Source: Sulfurospirillum arsenophilum NBRC 109478
Lineage (GTDB): Bacteria; Campylobacterota; Campylobacteria; Campylobacterales; Sulfurospirillaceae
DNA length: 64,000 nucleotides
Direction of reading: 5' to 3'
NCBI RefSeq assembly: GCF_000813345.1
Contig: NZ_BBQF01000002.1
Coordinates: 558,001 to 622,000 of the forward strand
Shown here: in pieces, positions 32,843-40,932 of the stretch
Position numbering within the stretch: the first letter of the stretch is position 1
Layout of the letters: every line of letters begins with the position of its first letter
Program-made: the position numbers and the translations under genes
Notes under the pieces: model-generated
Databases searched by the model: none
What the model was told of the DNA's origin: nothing
The model's input: only the letters and a program-made list of their open reading frames with translations

Positions 32843-34556
32843 CACACATTCCTTTAAACTCTTTCAAGAGGGATTCTATTTCACTAATACCTAATTGCCA
32901 AAAATGCTCATCTTCAATGTCAAAACCAAATTTTTTAATCAACTCTTTAGGGCTTTGGCTACCGCCCGCACTGAGGAAACTGGTGTAGTTTTGCACAAAA
33001 GCTGCTTTATCACTTTTTTTATAAAGCCCATAAAGTGCTAAGACCAGTAGCTGTCCATAACTGTATGCATAGCAGTAAAATGGAGAGTGAATAAAATGGG
33101 GAATATAGCTCCACCAAAGGTCATAATCTTTGCTCAGCGTAATACTCTTGCCAAACATTTTTTGACTCTCTTGCGTCCAGTAATGATTGAATGTTGCAAG
33201 GTCCAGCTCACCCTCATGGGCATGTACTTTACGCTCAAACGTGGTAAAATTGATCTGTCTGTAAAGGGTAGAGAAAATATCTTCGATTTTACTCGCATAC
33301 AACGAACGCTTTTCGCTCACACTCAAATTATCTTTGATCGCATCAAACACCAGCATCTCTGCAAAAACGGAAGCTGTCTCTGAGGTTGTCAAAGGAGTAT
33401 CACTTCCCAAATACCCTACATCGCGTGAGAGGTACTGATGAATCGCGTGTCCTAGTTCATGAGCAAGGGTGAAAAGATCGCGTCTGGTATCGGTATGGTT
33501 TAAAAGTACATATGGATGCGTACTCGGTGTTGCAGGATGGGAAAAAGCCCCACCTCTTTTTTTATCTTTAGGTAAAACATCGATCCACCCTTTTTCAAAT
33601 GCAATAGAAGCAATTTCATAAAATTTAGGATTAAACTTTTTAAAAGCATCTAAAACGATTTGCTTGGATGTTTGAAAATCAAACGTAGCACTCGAAGCTT
33701 CAAGTGGAGCGTAACGATCGTACTCGTAAAGTTCTGGCAGACCCAAAAGTTTTGCTTTTTGCACATAATAGTCTTGCACCAAATGAAAGCTACTCTCCGC
33801 ACTTTTCACCAAAGCATCAACACTTTTTTGCGTGATTTTATTGTCCATATGGCGTGGTTGTTCTGCATTTTTATAGCCACGAAGTTCGCACTCACTCGCA
33901 AGATCAGTTTTAATCATATTAAAGATGTACGCCAAAAGAGGTTGATGTGGTTTTAAACCCTTAGTAAAGGCACTGGCAGCTTTTTGTCGTACATTACGAT
34001 CAGCATCTTGGAGTTTACTCAGGATCTCTTCTTCAGAGAGTTTTTCACCCTCATAGGCAAACTTTAAACGGCTAAAATGTTCATCAAAAAGTCGGCTAAA
34101 GGCGGAAGCAGAAGTCATCTCTTTTTTAAGAAGAATGCGCTCCTCTTTTTGGCTGAGTTGATAAGGCTTTTCTTCGACCAATGACTCTAAATAGTACTTA
34201 TACATGGGAGCAGAAGCGATCAATTCTTCTTGCTTAGATTTTGAAAGTTTGTTAAATTCAAGTTCAAAAAAGAGAAGGTTTTCAGCAATGTTGGAATGTG
34301 CTTGCTGATACTTGGCATAAAAGCCACCATTATCACTGTTTGTTGCAAATTTCAAAAATGCATACGTCATAATACGACCAAGCTTCTCGTTAATCGATTC
34401 ATACTCTCGAATGGATTCTAAAAATTCGTTTACATGTAACTCTTTGAGTTTTCCTTTGCAAACACATTCTAAGCTTTTTGCACGCGATGCGGCATCCTTT
34501 AAATCTGCCTCTAATAATGCTTCGTTTTCATACAGTGCCGATAAATCCCAATTCAA
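32835..34556 (-). CDS. pepF: Oligoendopeptidase F
   Basis: M3B zinc peptidase cleaving peptides of roughly 7-17 residues in the cytoplasm. The 573-residue protein has HEXXH in FTLAHELGHAIHQYLS near residue 367, with the downstream glutamate in ETASVFAEMLVFD. HPATPSTHPYVLLNHT precedes the zinc site as in family members. Start is TTG 34556, with AAGGA 8-9 bases upstream and no nearby ATG. Lies between pabC and the conserved unknown. Near palindrome at 34429 read LHVN. Confidence 0.95.
   Translation of the reverse strand: MNWDLSALYENEALLEADLKDAASRAKSLECVCKGKLKELHVNEFLESIREYESINEKLGRIMTYAFLKFATNSDNGGFYAKYQQAHSNIAENLLFFELEFNKLSKSKQEELIASAPMYKYYLESLVEEKPYQLSQKEERILLKKEMTSASAFSRLFDEHFSRLKFAYEGEKLSEEEILSKLQDADRNVRQKAASAFTKGLKPHQPLLAYIFNMIKTDLASECELRGYKNAEQPRHMDNKITQKSVDALVKSAESSFHLVQDYYVQKAKLLGLPELYEYDRYAPLEASSATFDFQTSKQIVLDAFKKFNPKFYEIASIAFEKGWIDVLPKDKKRGGAFSHPATPSTHPYVLLNHTDTRRDLFTLAHELGHAIHQYLSRDVGYLGSDTPLTTSETASVFAEMLVFDAIKDNLSVSEKRSLYASKIEDIFSTLYRQINFTTFERKVHAHEGELDLATFNHYWTQESQKMFGKSITLSKDYDLWWSYIPHFIHSPFYCYAYSYGQLLVLALYGLYKKSDKAAFVQNYTSFLSAGGSQSPKELIKKFGFDIEDEHFWQLGISEIESLLKEFKGMCDA
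34429..34440. repeat. Palindrome site 15 (one mismatch)
   Basis: TTTACATGTAAC inside pepF, read LHVN. Confidence 0.9.
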
Positions 34557-34559
34557 TAG

Positions 34560-35153
34560 TTAGTCCTTAATACATACATTTTTAATTATTTTAAATCCTA
34601 CAAGCGCATTCATTATAGCAAATTTCTCCGATTTTTGGAGGCTTTTGATGTCCAATAATTCAGCCTTAATCATACCACTGGCTAACAATCTAGCTCTGGT
34701 TGTTCCCTCTAAAAACGGACGAAGCGGTGTTTTCCATTCTCCATCTATAAAGAGTGCAATATTGGCAATGCTGGTATCTTTAAGTTCGCCTTTACATGTA
34801 AAGATGACATCATCGACGTCTTCGCGCAAATGCGCATTTAAAGCCTCTCTGTTGCAGTATTTGTAAGCGTAGTCTATGTCAGCTTCTACGAGTGCAAATG
34901 TTTGTAAGTTGCGCGGTGTGTAAGGAATATACTCAATCTTTTGAATCTCATTGGCATACTCAACGCGCACTCTACATGTAAACTCTTTGGGTGGGAACAA
35001 ATGCTCGGAAAGCACGATCTTTTGCGTTGTGCCATAAAGCTCTTTACGCGTTTTATCAAACCGTGCTTGATGAAATGCAATATGCCCTACTTCGCCATCC
35101 ACCGCTTTTAGCGTTTCAAAACACGGGGATATAGACTTTATCACACAACTCAT
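34560..35153 (-). CDS. pabC: Aminotransferase class IV, probable 4-amino-4-deoxychorismate lyase (PabC-like)
   Basis: A 197-residue fold-type IV PLP enzyme that would release 4-aminobenzoate from aminodeoxychorismate. The lysine in DYAYKYCNREALNAH is the probable PLP lysine, and ELKDTSIANIALFIDG with PLRPFLEGTTRARLL give the family ends. ATG 35153 lies 38 bases inside pabB; an open frame extends to 35174. Shorter than E. coli PabC (269), as in other Campylobacterota. Follows pabB, so folate 4-aminobenzoate synthesis is intact here. Two palindrome sites (34791 exact; 34971 one mismatch). Confidence 0.85.
   Translation of the reverse strand: MSCVIKSISPCFETLKAVDGEVGHIAFHQARFDKTRKELYGTTQKIVLSEHLFPPKEFTCRVRVEYANEIQKIEYIPYTPRNLQTFALVEADIDYAYKYCNREALNAHLREDVDDVIFTCKGELKDTSIANIALFIDGEWKTPLRPFLEGTTRARLLASGMIKAELLDIKSLQKSEKFAIMNALVGFKIIKNVCIKD
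34791..34802. repeat. Palindrome site 16 (exact)
   Basis: TTTACATGTAAA inside pabC, read FTCK; flanked by C and G. Confidence 0.95.
34971..34982. repeat. Palindrome site 17 (one mismatch)
   Basis: TCTACATGTAAA inside pabC, read FTCR. Confidence 0.85.
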
Positions 35154-36078
35154 CGTACTCCTTTTGCGCCTCACTTAAAAGCGTTATACCTCCACCACTT
35201 TTAAACACATGCCCCTCTTTCGTTTTTTCCAAAAAGCGAATCATCACCGCACTATCCAGACTTTTCCCATCATAAATCCCAAAAATACCCGTAAAAAAGC
35301 CTCGTGAATAGCCTTCAATGCGCTCTATGATCTCCACACTACTGCGTTTTGGTGTTCCACTGATAGAGCCTGCTGGAAGAAGTGTTGCAATAATATCGCC
35401 GACATTTTCATGCCAATTTTCGTCTAATTTTCCCGTGATTTTTGAGCTTACTTGAAGAAGTTCTTTCGCTCCTGCTTGTATCTTTTCCACATAACGAAAC
35501 CGCTCAACACGCACTTCGCGAGAGACCATGGAGAGGTCATTGCGCAAAAGATCCACAACCATGACATGCTCAGCCTTCTCTTTTTCATCGTTTAAGATGA
35601 TATGTTCAGCATTGGGAATACTCGCATCAATCGTCCCTTTCATGGGATAAGTACTGATGTGATTGTCTGCAATTTGAACAAAACGCTCAGGAGAAAAACA
35701 GACAAATTTTTCGTGGTAGCAGAGTTTAAAAGGAGCATTAGCCGTGTAGAAAAGATTTTCTAAACTGCAAGAGAGGTTCACTCTGGTGGGAGCTGTAAGA
35801 TTGAGCAGATAGGTATTTCCCGCTTTTATCTCTTCGATCACTGCGTCAACTTGGGAAAGATAATGCTCTTTAAAAGGAGGCGTTTTCTGCCATGAAAATG
35901 CTTTACATGTAAAGTTTTTGAGGGCATTGTTTTGAGCTTCTAACTGATATAAAATACCATTGGGTAAAGCGTTGAGAGGGAAAGCCTCGAACTGTTTTGC
36001 AGCATAGTCAATGACAAAAAAGAAAGGCTCTCTTTCTCCACCCAAAAGATTGAGTTTGTGCGCAAACTCAATGTTCAA
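35116..36078 (-). CDS. pabB: Aminodeoxychorismate synthase component I
   Basis: Chorismate-binding enzyme forming 4-amino-4-deoxychorismate, 320 residues. Lacks the extra N-terminal segment of E. coli Pab[22 protein letters not shown] is the family signature (Lys in GTPKR), [10 protein letters not shown] is the chorismate site, and [14 protein letters not shown] and [16 protein letters not shown] follow. Start is TTG 36078 inside the pyrB end (11-base overlap) with GGAG about 8 bases before. No pabA seen, so the amidotransferase (pabA or trpG) is elsewhere. Confidence 0.92.
   Translation of the reverse strand: MNIEFAHKLNLLGGEREPFFFVIDYAAKQFEAFPLNALPNGILYQLEAQNNALKNFTCKAFSWQKTPPFKEHYLSQVDAVIEEIKAGNTYLLNLTAPTRVNLSCSLENLFYTANAPFKLCYHEKFVCFSPERFVQIADNHISTYPMKGTIDASIPNAEHIILNDEKEKAEHVMVVDLLRNDLSMVSREVRVERFRYVEKIQAGAKELLQVSSKITGKLDENWHENVGDIIATLLPAGSISGTPKRSSVEIIERIEGYSRGFFTGIFGIYDGKSLDSAVMIRFLEKTKEGHVFKSGGGITLLSEAQKEYDELCDKVYIPVF
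35902..35913. repeat. Palindrome site 18 (exact)
   Basis: TTTACATGTAAA inside pabB, read FTCK; flanked by C and G. Confidence 0.95.
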
Positions 36079-36940
36079 TCAGCTTCTCCAAAACCGCCAT
36101 TCTAACCGCCACACCATTTTTAACTTGCTCTAAAATTTTGGAGCGTGGATCTTTCATCATAAAATCATCGACATCGACATTGCGGTGTACGGGACCTGGG
36201 TGAAGAATGATGATGTCACGATCTCCCATGAGTTTTGAAGTGATGCAAAAATCGGTTCCATAATCTTTAAGTGATGCGTAAATCTGGTTTGCATGACGTT
36301 CCGTTTGGGCACGTAAACTCATAATGACATCAACCTCATCAATCACCTCTTCAATGCGGTGGTACACTCTAAGATCGGTTTGAGGAAGAAAATGCGGAGG
36401 CCCAACCAAAATAACTTCAACACCTACACGTGCTAAAAGTTCGATGTTGCTGTTCGCCACACGAGAATTTTTAATATCTCCCACAATTGCCACTTTCTTA
36501 CCTCTCACATCACCAAAATGACGTTTCATCGTAAAAAGATCTAAAAGCGCTTGGGTTGGGTGCGCATGAGCACCATCGCCTCCATTGACAATCGGGCAAT
36601 TGACATAGTTGGCTAAGATGTGAGGAACGCCAGAGCTTTTATGGCGAACAACAATAGCGTCTGGTCCCATGGCATCAAGGTTTGCTGCGGTGTCAAAAAG
36701 TGTTTCGCCTTTACTGGATGAGCTACGTGAGACATCAAGGCTCACAACCATCGCGCCCAAACGCTTTGCTGCAATTTCAAAACTACTTCGTGTTCTGGTT
36801 GAGTTTTCAAAAAAGATGGTGATGACCGTTTTGTTTTTCAAAATTTCTCGTGGTTTTTCATCTAAAAACTCTGTTGCTCGCTCAAGCAACTGCTCAATCT
36901 CTTCTAACGAAAAATCTCGTGTATTAATCAAATGGTTCAC
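36068..36940 (-). CDS. pyrB: Aspartate carbamoyltransferase catalytic subunit
   Basis: Makes carbamoyl-aspartate in pyrimidine synthesis, 290 residues. Carbamoyl-phosphate site [28 protein letters not shown], and aspartate-site LRAQTERH are canonical. I chose GTG 36940, with a perfect AAGGAG 5 bases upstream; the longer frame to 37012 has no ribosome-binding site. No pyrI regulatory subunit is adjacent. Leads the pyrB-pabB-pabC-pepF-unknown run. Confidence 0.95.
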   Translation of the reverse strand: MNHLINTRDFSLEEIEQLLERATEFLDEKPREILKNKTVITIFFENSTRTRSSFEIAAKRLGAMVVSLDVSRSSSSKGETLFDTAANLDAMGPDAIVVRHKSSGVPHILANYVNCPIVNGGDGAHAHPTQALLDLFTMKRHFGDVRGKKVAIVGDIKNSRVANSNIELLARVGVEVILVGPPHFLPQTDLRVYHRIEEVIDEVDVIMSLRAQTERHANQIYASLKDYGTDFCITSKLMGDRDIIILHPGPVHRNVDVDDFMMKDPRSKILEQVKNGVAVRMAVLEKLIEH

Positions 36941-37019
36941 GCACCGCTCCTTAATGATTTTGCAAAAATGATAACAAATTTTGACTGTAAGTTTCGTTAA
37001 CACTTTATTCAAATCCCTG

Positions 37020-37028
37020 TGCTACAAT
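37020..37028 (+). promoter_or_regulatory. Extended -10 for the glycine-zipper gene
   Basis: TGCTACAAT (TG-N-TACAAT) 19 bases before the ATG at 37048, with AAGGAG in between. Confidence 0.5.
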
Positions 37029-37047
37029 TCGAAAAAAAGGAGATAAC

Positions 37048-37575
37048 ATGAAAAAAATCTTTTATGCGCCGCTTCTACTTTTGAGTTCTCTCCTCTATGC
37101 AGAGAGCTTCACGTTTCAAGAAGAAGTGCGTGTTGTTACCAGTAAACCAGAGTACCGTATGGTTACCACACGTACTCCTTTTCAAGAGTGCTGGGATGAA
37201 CAGCTCGAAACACACTATGCCCCAACCCCACAGCATAATGATGGTAGTGGTGTTGTAGGTGGCGTTATTGGCGGTGTTGCTGGTGGCGTTTTAGGACATC
37301 AAATTGGTGGAGGTAGTGGTAAAACTGCCGCAACAGTGGGTGGTGCCATTGTAGGAACATTGGTCGGAAAAAATTTGGCTGAACAAAATAGCTATGCACC
37401 ACCCCCTCCCCCAACCTACCGAACAGAGAGACGTTGTACAACGCGTTATGAGGAAAAGAGTGCTGAAAAATTTATGGGATACCGCAATACTGCTAACTAT
37501 AAAGGTCAGAGCATTGTCAAATACTCCGATCAACCTTTAGAGTTTATCCACATGAGTGTCACGGTAAGCTACTAA
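37048..37575 (+). CDS. Exported glycine-zipper 2TM domain protein
   Basis: A 175-residue exported protein with a signal peptide of about 18 residues (cleavage after LLYA) and no lipobox. The centre (residues 68-110) is a glycine zipper, GVVGGVIGGVAGGVLGHQIG followed by TVGGAIVGTLVGK, as in the 17-kDa-antigen/SlyB-like group, then a proline run (PPPPPTY) and a cysteine-containing C-terminal domain. Probably envelope-associated; no defined function. Its 3' end overlaps the convergent bioD by 39 bases. Confidence 0.85.
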   Translation: MKKIFYAPLLLLSSLLYAESFTFQEEVRVVTSKPEYRMVTTRTPFQECWDEQLETHYAPTPQHNDGSGVVGGVIGGVAGGVLGHQIGGGSGKTAATVGGAIVGTLVGKNLAEQNSYAPPPPPTYRTERRCTTRYEEKSAEKFMGYRNTANYKGQSIVKYSDQPLEFIHMSVTVSY

Positions 37576-38211
37576 GCTCTCAAGAATTTCGTCCATATTT
37601 TCTTGTAACGAAAGCACTCTACCAAACAGCTTTTTGAAGAATGGTAGAGTGATTTTATCAAAAGAGTCACGATCCTCTCTAAAGTTAATACACCACTCAT
37701 AATCGTCCACACCAAGCGTATCAAGCAGATGAAGGTTCAGTAAAACATCATTGATGCATCCTAATTGATCGTGTCCAACAAGCAGTGTTTTAGCATGAAA
37801 GAGTCGAATAAAATCGTACATGTAAAGATCTTCTTCAATAGGCACTAAAAGCCCACCAGCCCCTTCAATGAGCACAATGTCACAAAGCGCTTCGATCTTT
37901 GCATAAGCACTCTCTAACAGCTCAAGGCTAATCTTTTTGCGCCCTTTAGCGACATAGGGAGCAGCAGGAAGTTCAAACTGATACGGAGTGATATCTCTCA
38001 TCTTCAAAACTTCAAGGGAAGGATTTAACCGTTTTGCGTTCTCAAAAAGAAGCGTAGCATCAAGGGGATGGGTGATAACCCCTGTTTCAATAGGTTTCAT
38101 CACACCCACTTTAAGTCCTTTTGCGCTGAGCGCTTCAAGAAGTTTGAGCGTGGTGTAGGTTTTGCCAACATCGGTATTGGTCGCGGTAATAAAAATCGGA
38201 GGGTATTTCAT
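37537..38211 (-). CDS. bioD: Dethiobiotin synthetase
   Basis: Closes the ureido ring of biotin using CO2 and ATP, 224 residues. ATNTDVGKTYTTLKLLEAL is the P-loop with the family's TNTDVGKT, MKPIETGV carries the substrate lysine, and IEGAGGLLVPIEEDLYM is the second signature. The other biotin gene seen, bioF, is about 20 kb away, so biotin genes are scattered. It has its own -10 inside an inverted repeat close to the start. A broken palindrome (37815-37826) is read LYMYD. Confidence 0.94.
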   Translation of the reverse strand: MKYPPIFITATNTDVGKTYTTLKLLEALSAKGLKVGVMKPIETGVITHPLDATLLFENAKRLNPSLEVLKMRDITPYQFELPAAPYVAKGRKKISLELLESAYAKIEALCDIVLIEGAGGLLVPIEEDLYMYDFIRLFHAKTLLVGHDQLGCINDVLLNLHLLDTLGVDDYEWCINFREDRDSFDKITLPFFKKLFGRVLSLQENMDEILESLVAYRDTHVDKL

Positions 38212-38218
38212 GGGAACT

Positions 38219-38245
38219 CTTTTTTGCGTTATTATAGCAAAAAAG
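38219..38245 (-). promoter_or_regulatory. bioD promoter inside an inverted repeat
   Basis: A 9-bp inverted repeat CTTTTTTGC / GCAAAAAAG (9-base centre) encloses an extended -10 TGCTATAAT on the minus strand (TATAAT at 38231-38236), about 20 bases before the bioD ATG. The placement is what an operator would have; no matching regulator is known to me. Confidence 0.5.
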
Positions 38246-38253
38246 GCTTAGAG

Positions 38254-38276
38254 ACGGACGCTCTAAAAGCGCCCGT
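38254..38276 (-). terminator. Hairpin after the small membrane protein gene
   Basis: ACGG-CGCT / AGCG-CCGT stem (one mismatch, loop CTAAA) just downstream of the stop at 38285. On the minus strand a T run follows about 10 bases later, inside the bioD promoter repeat. Confidence 0.45.
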
Positions 38277-38284
38277 GAAGTCAT

Positions 38285-38707
38285 TTAGCCTATTAAATAA
38301 CGTGTCAAAAAAGCAAGTGATGCCGCTACAATATGCGGTGCTCCATACAAAAAAGTCGCAAAAACTTGCACCAAAATGCTTTTTTTAAGCTTCATTCCAA
38401 AAATAATGAGCGTTCCTATAAACGTTGTTGCAAAGATGTAAGAGAGCGCATGCATTAAGCCATAGCTTGGATCATGCTTCAAGCTTGCAAGGAAAAGTGT
38501 AATCACATACGCAGCGATGAAAAAGCCAATCATATTAGGGAGTGTTTCATAGCGTTGAAACTTCTCATAAAAATCCTCCACACTCGGTGTTGGCAAACCT
38601 AGAGACTCTTTAAGCTTTTTAGATGCAATGGCTCTTTTTTCAAAAAAGAGAAACGCAATCAAACTTAGGGTAACTCCAAGTGGAACAATTAAGAACAGTG
38701 CATCCAT
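38285..38707 (-). CDS. Small integral membrane protein, unknown function
   Basis: A 140-residue protein with four predicted membrane helices (residues about 4-22, 60-78, 86-107 and 115-135) and a polar loop of 35 residues between the first two (KKLKESLGLPTPSVEDFYEK). No family recognised. Stands alone between bioD and the AraC-type gene; the 95 bases upstream (38708-38802) hold AGGAG before its start and nothing else I can name. Confidence 0.7.
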   Translation of the reverse strand: MDALFLIVPLGVTLSLIAFLFFEKRAIASKKLKESLGLPTPSVEDFYEKFQRYETLPNMIGFFIAAYVITLFLASLKHDPSYGLMHALSYIFATTFIGTLIIFGMKLKKSILVQVFATFLYGAPHIVAASLAFLTRYLIG

Positions 38708-38802
38708 AACAAACTCCTTCGTGACATTTTCGTGATACGAGATGATTGTAACTTTGGTTTGTTTGTTGGTTGCTTAAAAGGATTAATTAATGATAATTTA
38801 TG

Positions 38803-39666
38803 CTACTTAAATCGTACTGGTACACAAAAGTCCAAATCAAACGTCTCATCAGCATTGATAAAATGGTTTTGTCTGTACACGGCAAAGGATGGAAGTGACG
38901 CCTTTTCATACTCACTTTTGGGTAACCACTCATGGTAAATCACATCCATATACTTTCGAAGATCCCCATAAACACCTTGCAGTGAAAAAACAGCACAAAA
39001 CGTTTGAGGAATACGCATAACCCCTATTTCACCACTTCGGTAAAACTTCCTGACTGTGGGAAGCTCTAAACATGCCACGTAATGGCATTGTGAAGACTCT
39101 ACAAAGCGAGGATTACTGTGATGCAGACCTATCATGCTTTGGTGTTTAAAGTCTATTCCTTGACGCAATGCCCACTCTTGAAGCTTCAGCCACGCTGTCT
39201 TGATGCTACGATCATACCCTTTGTGCCTGACGTAGGCGACATCAAAACTTGGCATAGAACAGATCTTTACATGTAAAGGTTTATGGGCAAACGTATAGTC
39301 TCTGTTTTCATTGACTTGATCGACTTCACGCCATTTGGTTGGCGTTACACCAAAATTCTCTTTAAACGCTTGTGAGAAAGAGGCATTGGAGATAAAACCA
39401 ACTTCGTGCATGATATGCGTTATCGTAGCATCTGGATTAAACAGTAACAGATTGGCGGCGTGTTCAAGCTTAACACGCTTTATGTACGCATGCAAGCTCT
39501 CTCCTGTCGTCTCTTTAAATATACGGTTAAAATGAAAGGGTGACGTTGCCACTGACGTTGCGAGTTCGTCCACCAAAAAGTTCTTTCCAATATCGCCGTG
39601 GATATAAAAAAGCACTTCATTCACGCGCTCAATGTGATCATTTTTTGTCATTTGTTTCTGTTTCAT
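38803..39666 (-). CDS. AraC-family regulator with C-terminal GyrI-like effector domain
   Basis: About 287 residues. N-terminal AraC DNA-binding region: FLVDELATSVATSPFHFNRIF (first helix-turn-helix) and ITHIMHEVGFISNASFSQAF (second, with the family FxxxxxFSxxF motif). The C-terminal part (residues about 130-287) resembles the GyrI/SbmC ligand-binding fold: FDVAYVRHKG at its start and a DVIYHEWLPKSEYE motif near its end. Such proteins often sense small hydrophobic compounds. Start uncertain: ATG 39666 is almost at the expected transcription start (leaderless), ATG 39651 is the next choice. Diverges from an aminotransferase gene, its most likely target. Exact palindrome at 39266 read LHVK. Confidence 0.85.
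   Translation of the reverse strand: MKQKQMTKNDHIERVNEVLFYIHGDIGKNFLVDELATSVATSPFHFNRIFKETTGESLHAYIKRVKLEHAANLLLFNPDATITHIMHEVGFISNASFSQAFKENFGVTPTKWREVDQVNENRDYTFAHKPLHVKICSMPSFDVAYVRHKGYDRSIKTAWLKLQEWALRQGIDFKHQSMIGLHHSNPRFVESSQCHYVACLELPTVRKFYRSGEIGVMRIPQTFCAVFSLQGVYGDLRKYMDVIYHEWLPKSEYEKASLPSFAVYRQNHFINADETFDLDFCVPVRFK
39266..39277. repeat. Palindrome site 19 (exact)
   Basis: TTTACATGTAAA inside the AraC-type gene, read LHVK, between the two domains; flanked by C and G. Confidence 0.95.
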
Positions 39667-39672
39667 AGAAAA

Positions 39673-39678
39673 ATTATA
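39673..39678 (-). promoter_or_regulatory. Probable -10 for the AraC-type gene
   Basis: TGCTATAAT on the minus strand with TATAAT at 39673-39678, only 7 bases from ATG 39666; the transcript would be leaderless or start at ATG 39651. Confidence 0.45.
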
Positions 39679-39735
39679 GCACAAATGGACAAAACTAATC
39701 CCTCGTTTTGTGTGGTACACCCAATCCATCCTTGC

Positions 39736-39741
39736 TATAAT
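39736..39741 (+). promoter_or_regulatory. Probable extended -10 for the aminotransferase gene
   Basis: TGCTATAAT at 39733-39741, 28 bases before ATG 39769; GCAGAGG precedes the start. It faces the divergent AraC promoter about 60 bases away. Confidence 0.55.
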
Positions 39742-39768
39742 ACGATACATTTTTTATAAAGGCAGAGG

Positions 39769-40932
39769 ATGCAAACTAAATTTGCAAAGCGTGTTACCAC
39801 GGCATCACGCTCATTTACACGAACTATCTTAGACTTAACAGCACAAAGCTCCATCATCTCGTTTGCAGGCGGACTTCCCGATGCTGCCCTTTTTCCAAGA
39901 GCAAACATTGAAAAACATGCAAAGAGACTCTTTGAAATGGGTGATAACCGTTTATTTCAATACAGCAACGCGTCAGGTGTTGAAGCACTCAAAGTAGAAA
40001 TCGCTAAAAAATATGTAGGCACCACTTCAGCGGAAATCATGCTGACCAACGGTTCGCAACAAGGACTTGACTTGGTCTGCAAAACCTTTTTGGACGAGAA
40101 AGATTGCATCATCGTGGAAGATCCAAGCTACCTTGCAGCCCTTGGTCTGTTTCATATGTACAATGCGACCATTAAAGCCGTACCGCTTAGTTCACAAGGC
40201 GTTGATACGAAAGTGCTGGAAACCTTATTTAGAGATCATTCGCCCAAGTTTTTTTATACCATTCCTATTTTTCAAAACCCAACTGGCTACTCCTATACAC
40301 TCGAAAATCGTCAAAAAGTGGTTCGTTTGGCAAAGAAGTATAATGTCATTTTACTCGAAGATAGCCCTTATGAAGCACTTCGTTACGATGGTGTTCAAAC
40401 CACAGCCTTTGCTGATTTGCTCCCAGAGCTTACCATTGCGCTTGGAACATTTTCAAAAACACTCGCCCCTGATTTTCGCATCGGCTGGATGAAAGCCCCT
40501 AAAGAGATTATCAGTGCGCTCACACTTTCTAAAGAGAGTACGGATCTGCAAAACTCAAAGTTTTTCCAACATGTTTGTGCAGCAATGATGCAAAATGGCG
40601 AGTTGCAAGAACATACCAAAACTTTGATCGAATACTATCGTCCAAAGCGCGATGCGATGGTCAAAGCATTGCAAGAGCTTTTTGGCGACAGCATTGAGTT
40701 TGTTGTCCCTGAGGGCGGTATGTTTATTTGGGTTAATTTTAAAAAGTGTGATGATAGCATGAAGCTTTTTGATGTCGCCATCAAAAAAGGGGTTGCGTTT
40801 GTTCCGGGAAGTGTTTTCTTTGCCGATAAACGCGTCAGCTCTTATGGACGACTTAACTACACAAACTCAAGCCTTGAGCAGATTGAAGAGGGTGTTAAAA
40901 AACTTCACGAAGCCTATGCAGAGCTAAGTTAA
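39769..40932 (+). CDS. PLP-dependent aminotransferase (fold type I, LysN/MocR-like family)
   Basis: A 387-residue aminotransferase of the PLP fold I group that includes alpha-aminoadipate aminotransferase and kynurenine-type enzymes. FAGGLPDAALFP at the N-terminus, MLTNGSQQGLDLVCKTF, PIFQNPTGYSY, LLEDSPYEALRY and the PLP lysine in ALGTFSKTLAPDFRIGWMKAP are all typical. Substrate cannot be read; branched-chain, aromatic or 2-aminoadipate are possible. Divergent from the AraC-type regulator, which may control it. Ends 4 bases inside the convergent DUF89 gene. Confidence 0.88.
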   Translation: MQTKFAKRVTTASRSFTRTILDLTAQSSIISFAGGLPDAALFPRANIEKHAKRLFEMGDNRLFQYSNASGVEALKVEIAKKYVGTTSAEIMLTNGSQQGLDLVCKTFLDEKDCIIVEDPSYLAALGLFHMYNATIKAVPLSSQGVDTKVLETLFRDHSPKFFYTIPIFQNPTGYSYTLENRQKVVRLAKKYNVILLEDSPYEALRYDGVQTTAFADLLPELTIALGTFSKTLAPDFRIGWMKAPKEIISALTLSKESTDLQNSKFFQHVCAAMMQNGELQEHTKTLIEYYRPKRDAMVKALQELFGDSIEFVVPEGGMFIWVNFKKCDDSMKLFDVAIKKGVAFVPGSVFFADKRVSSYGRLNYTNSSLEQIEEGVKKLHEAYAELS

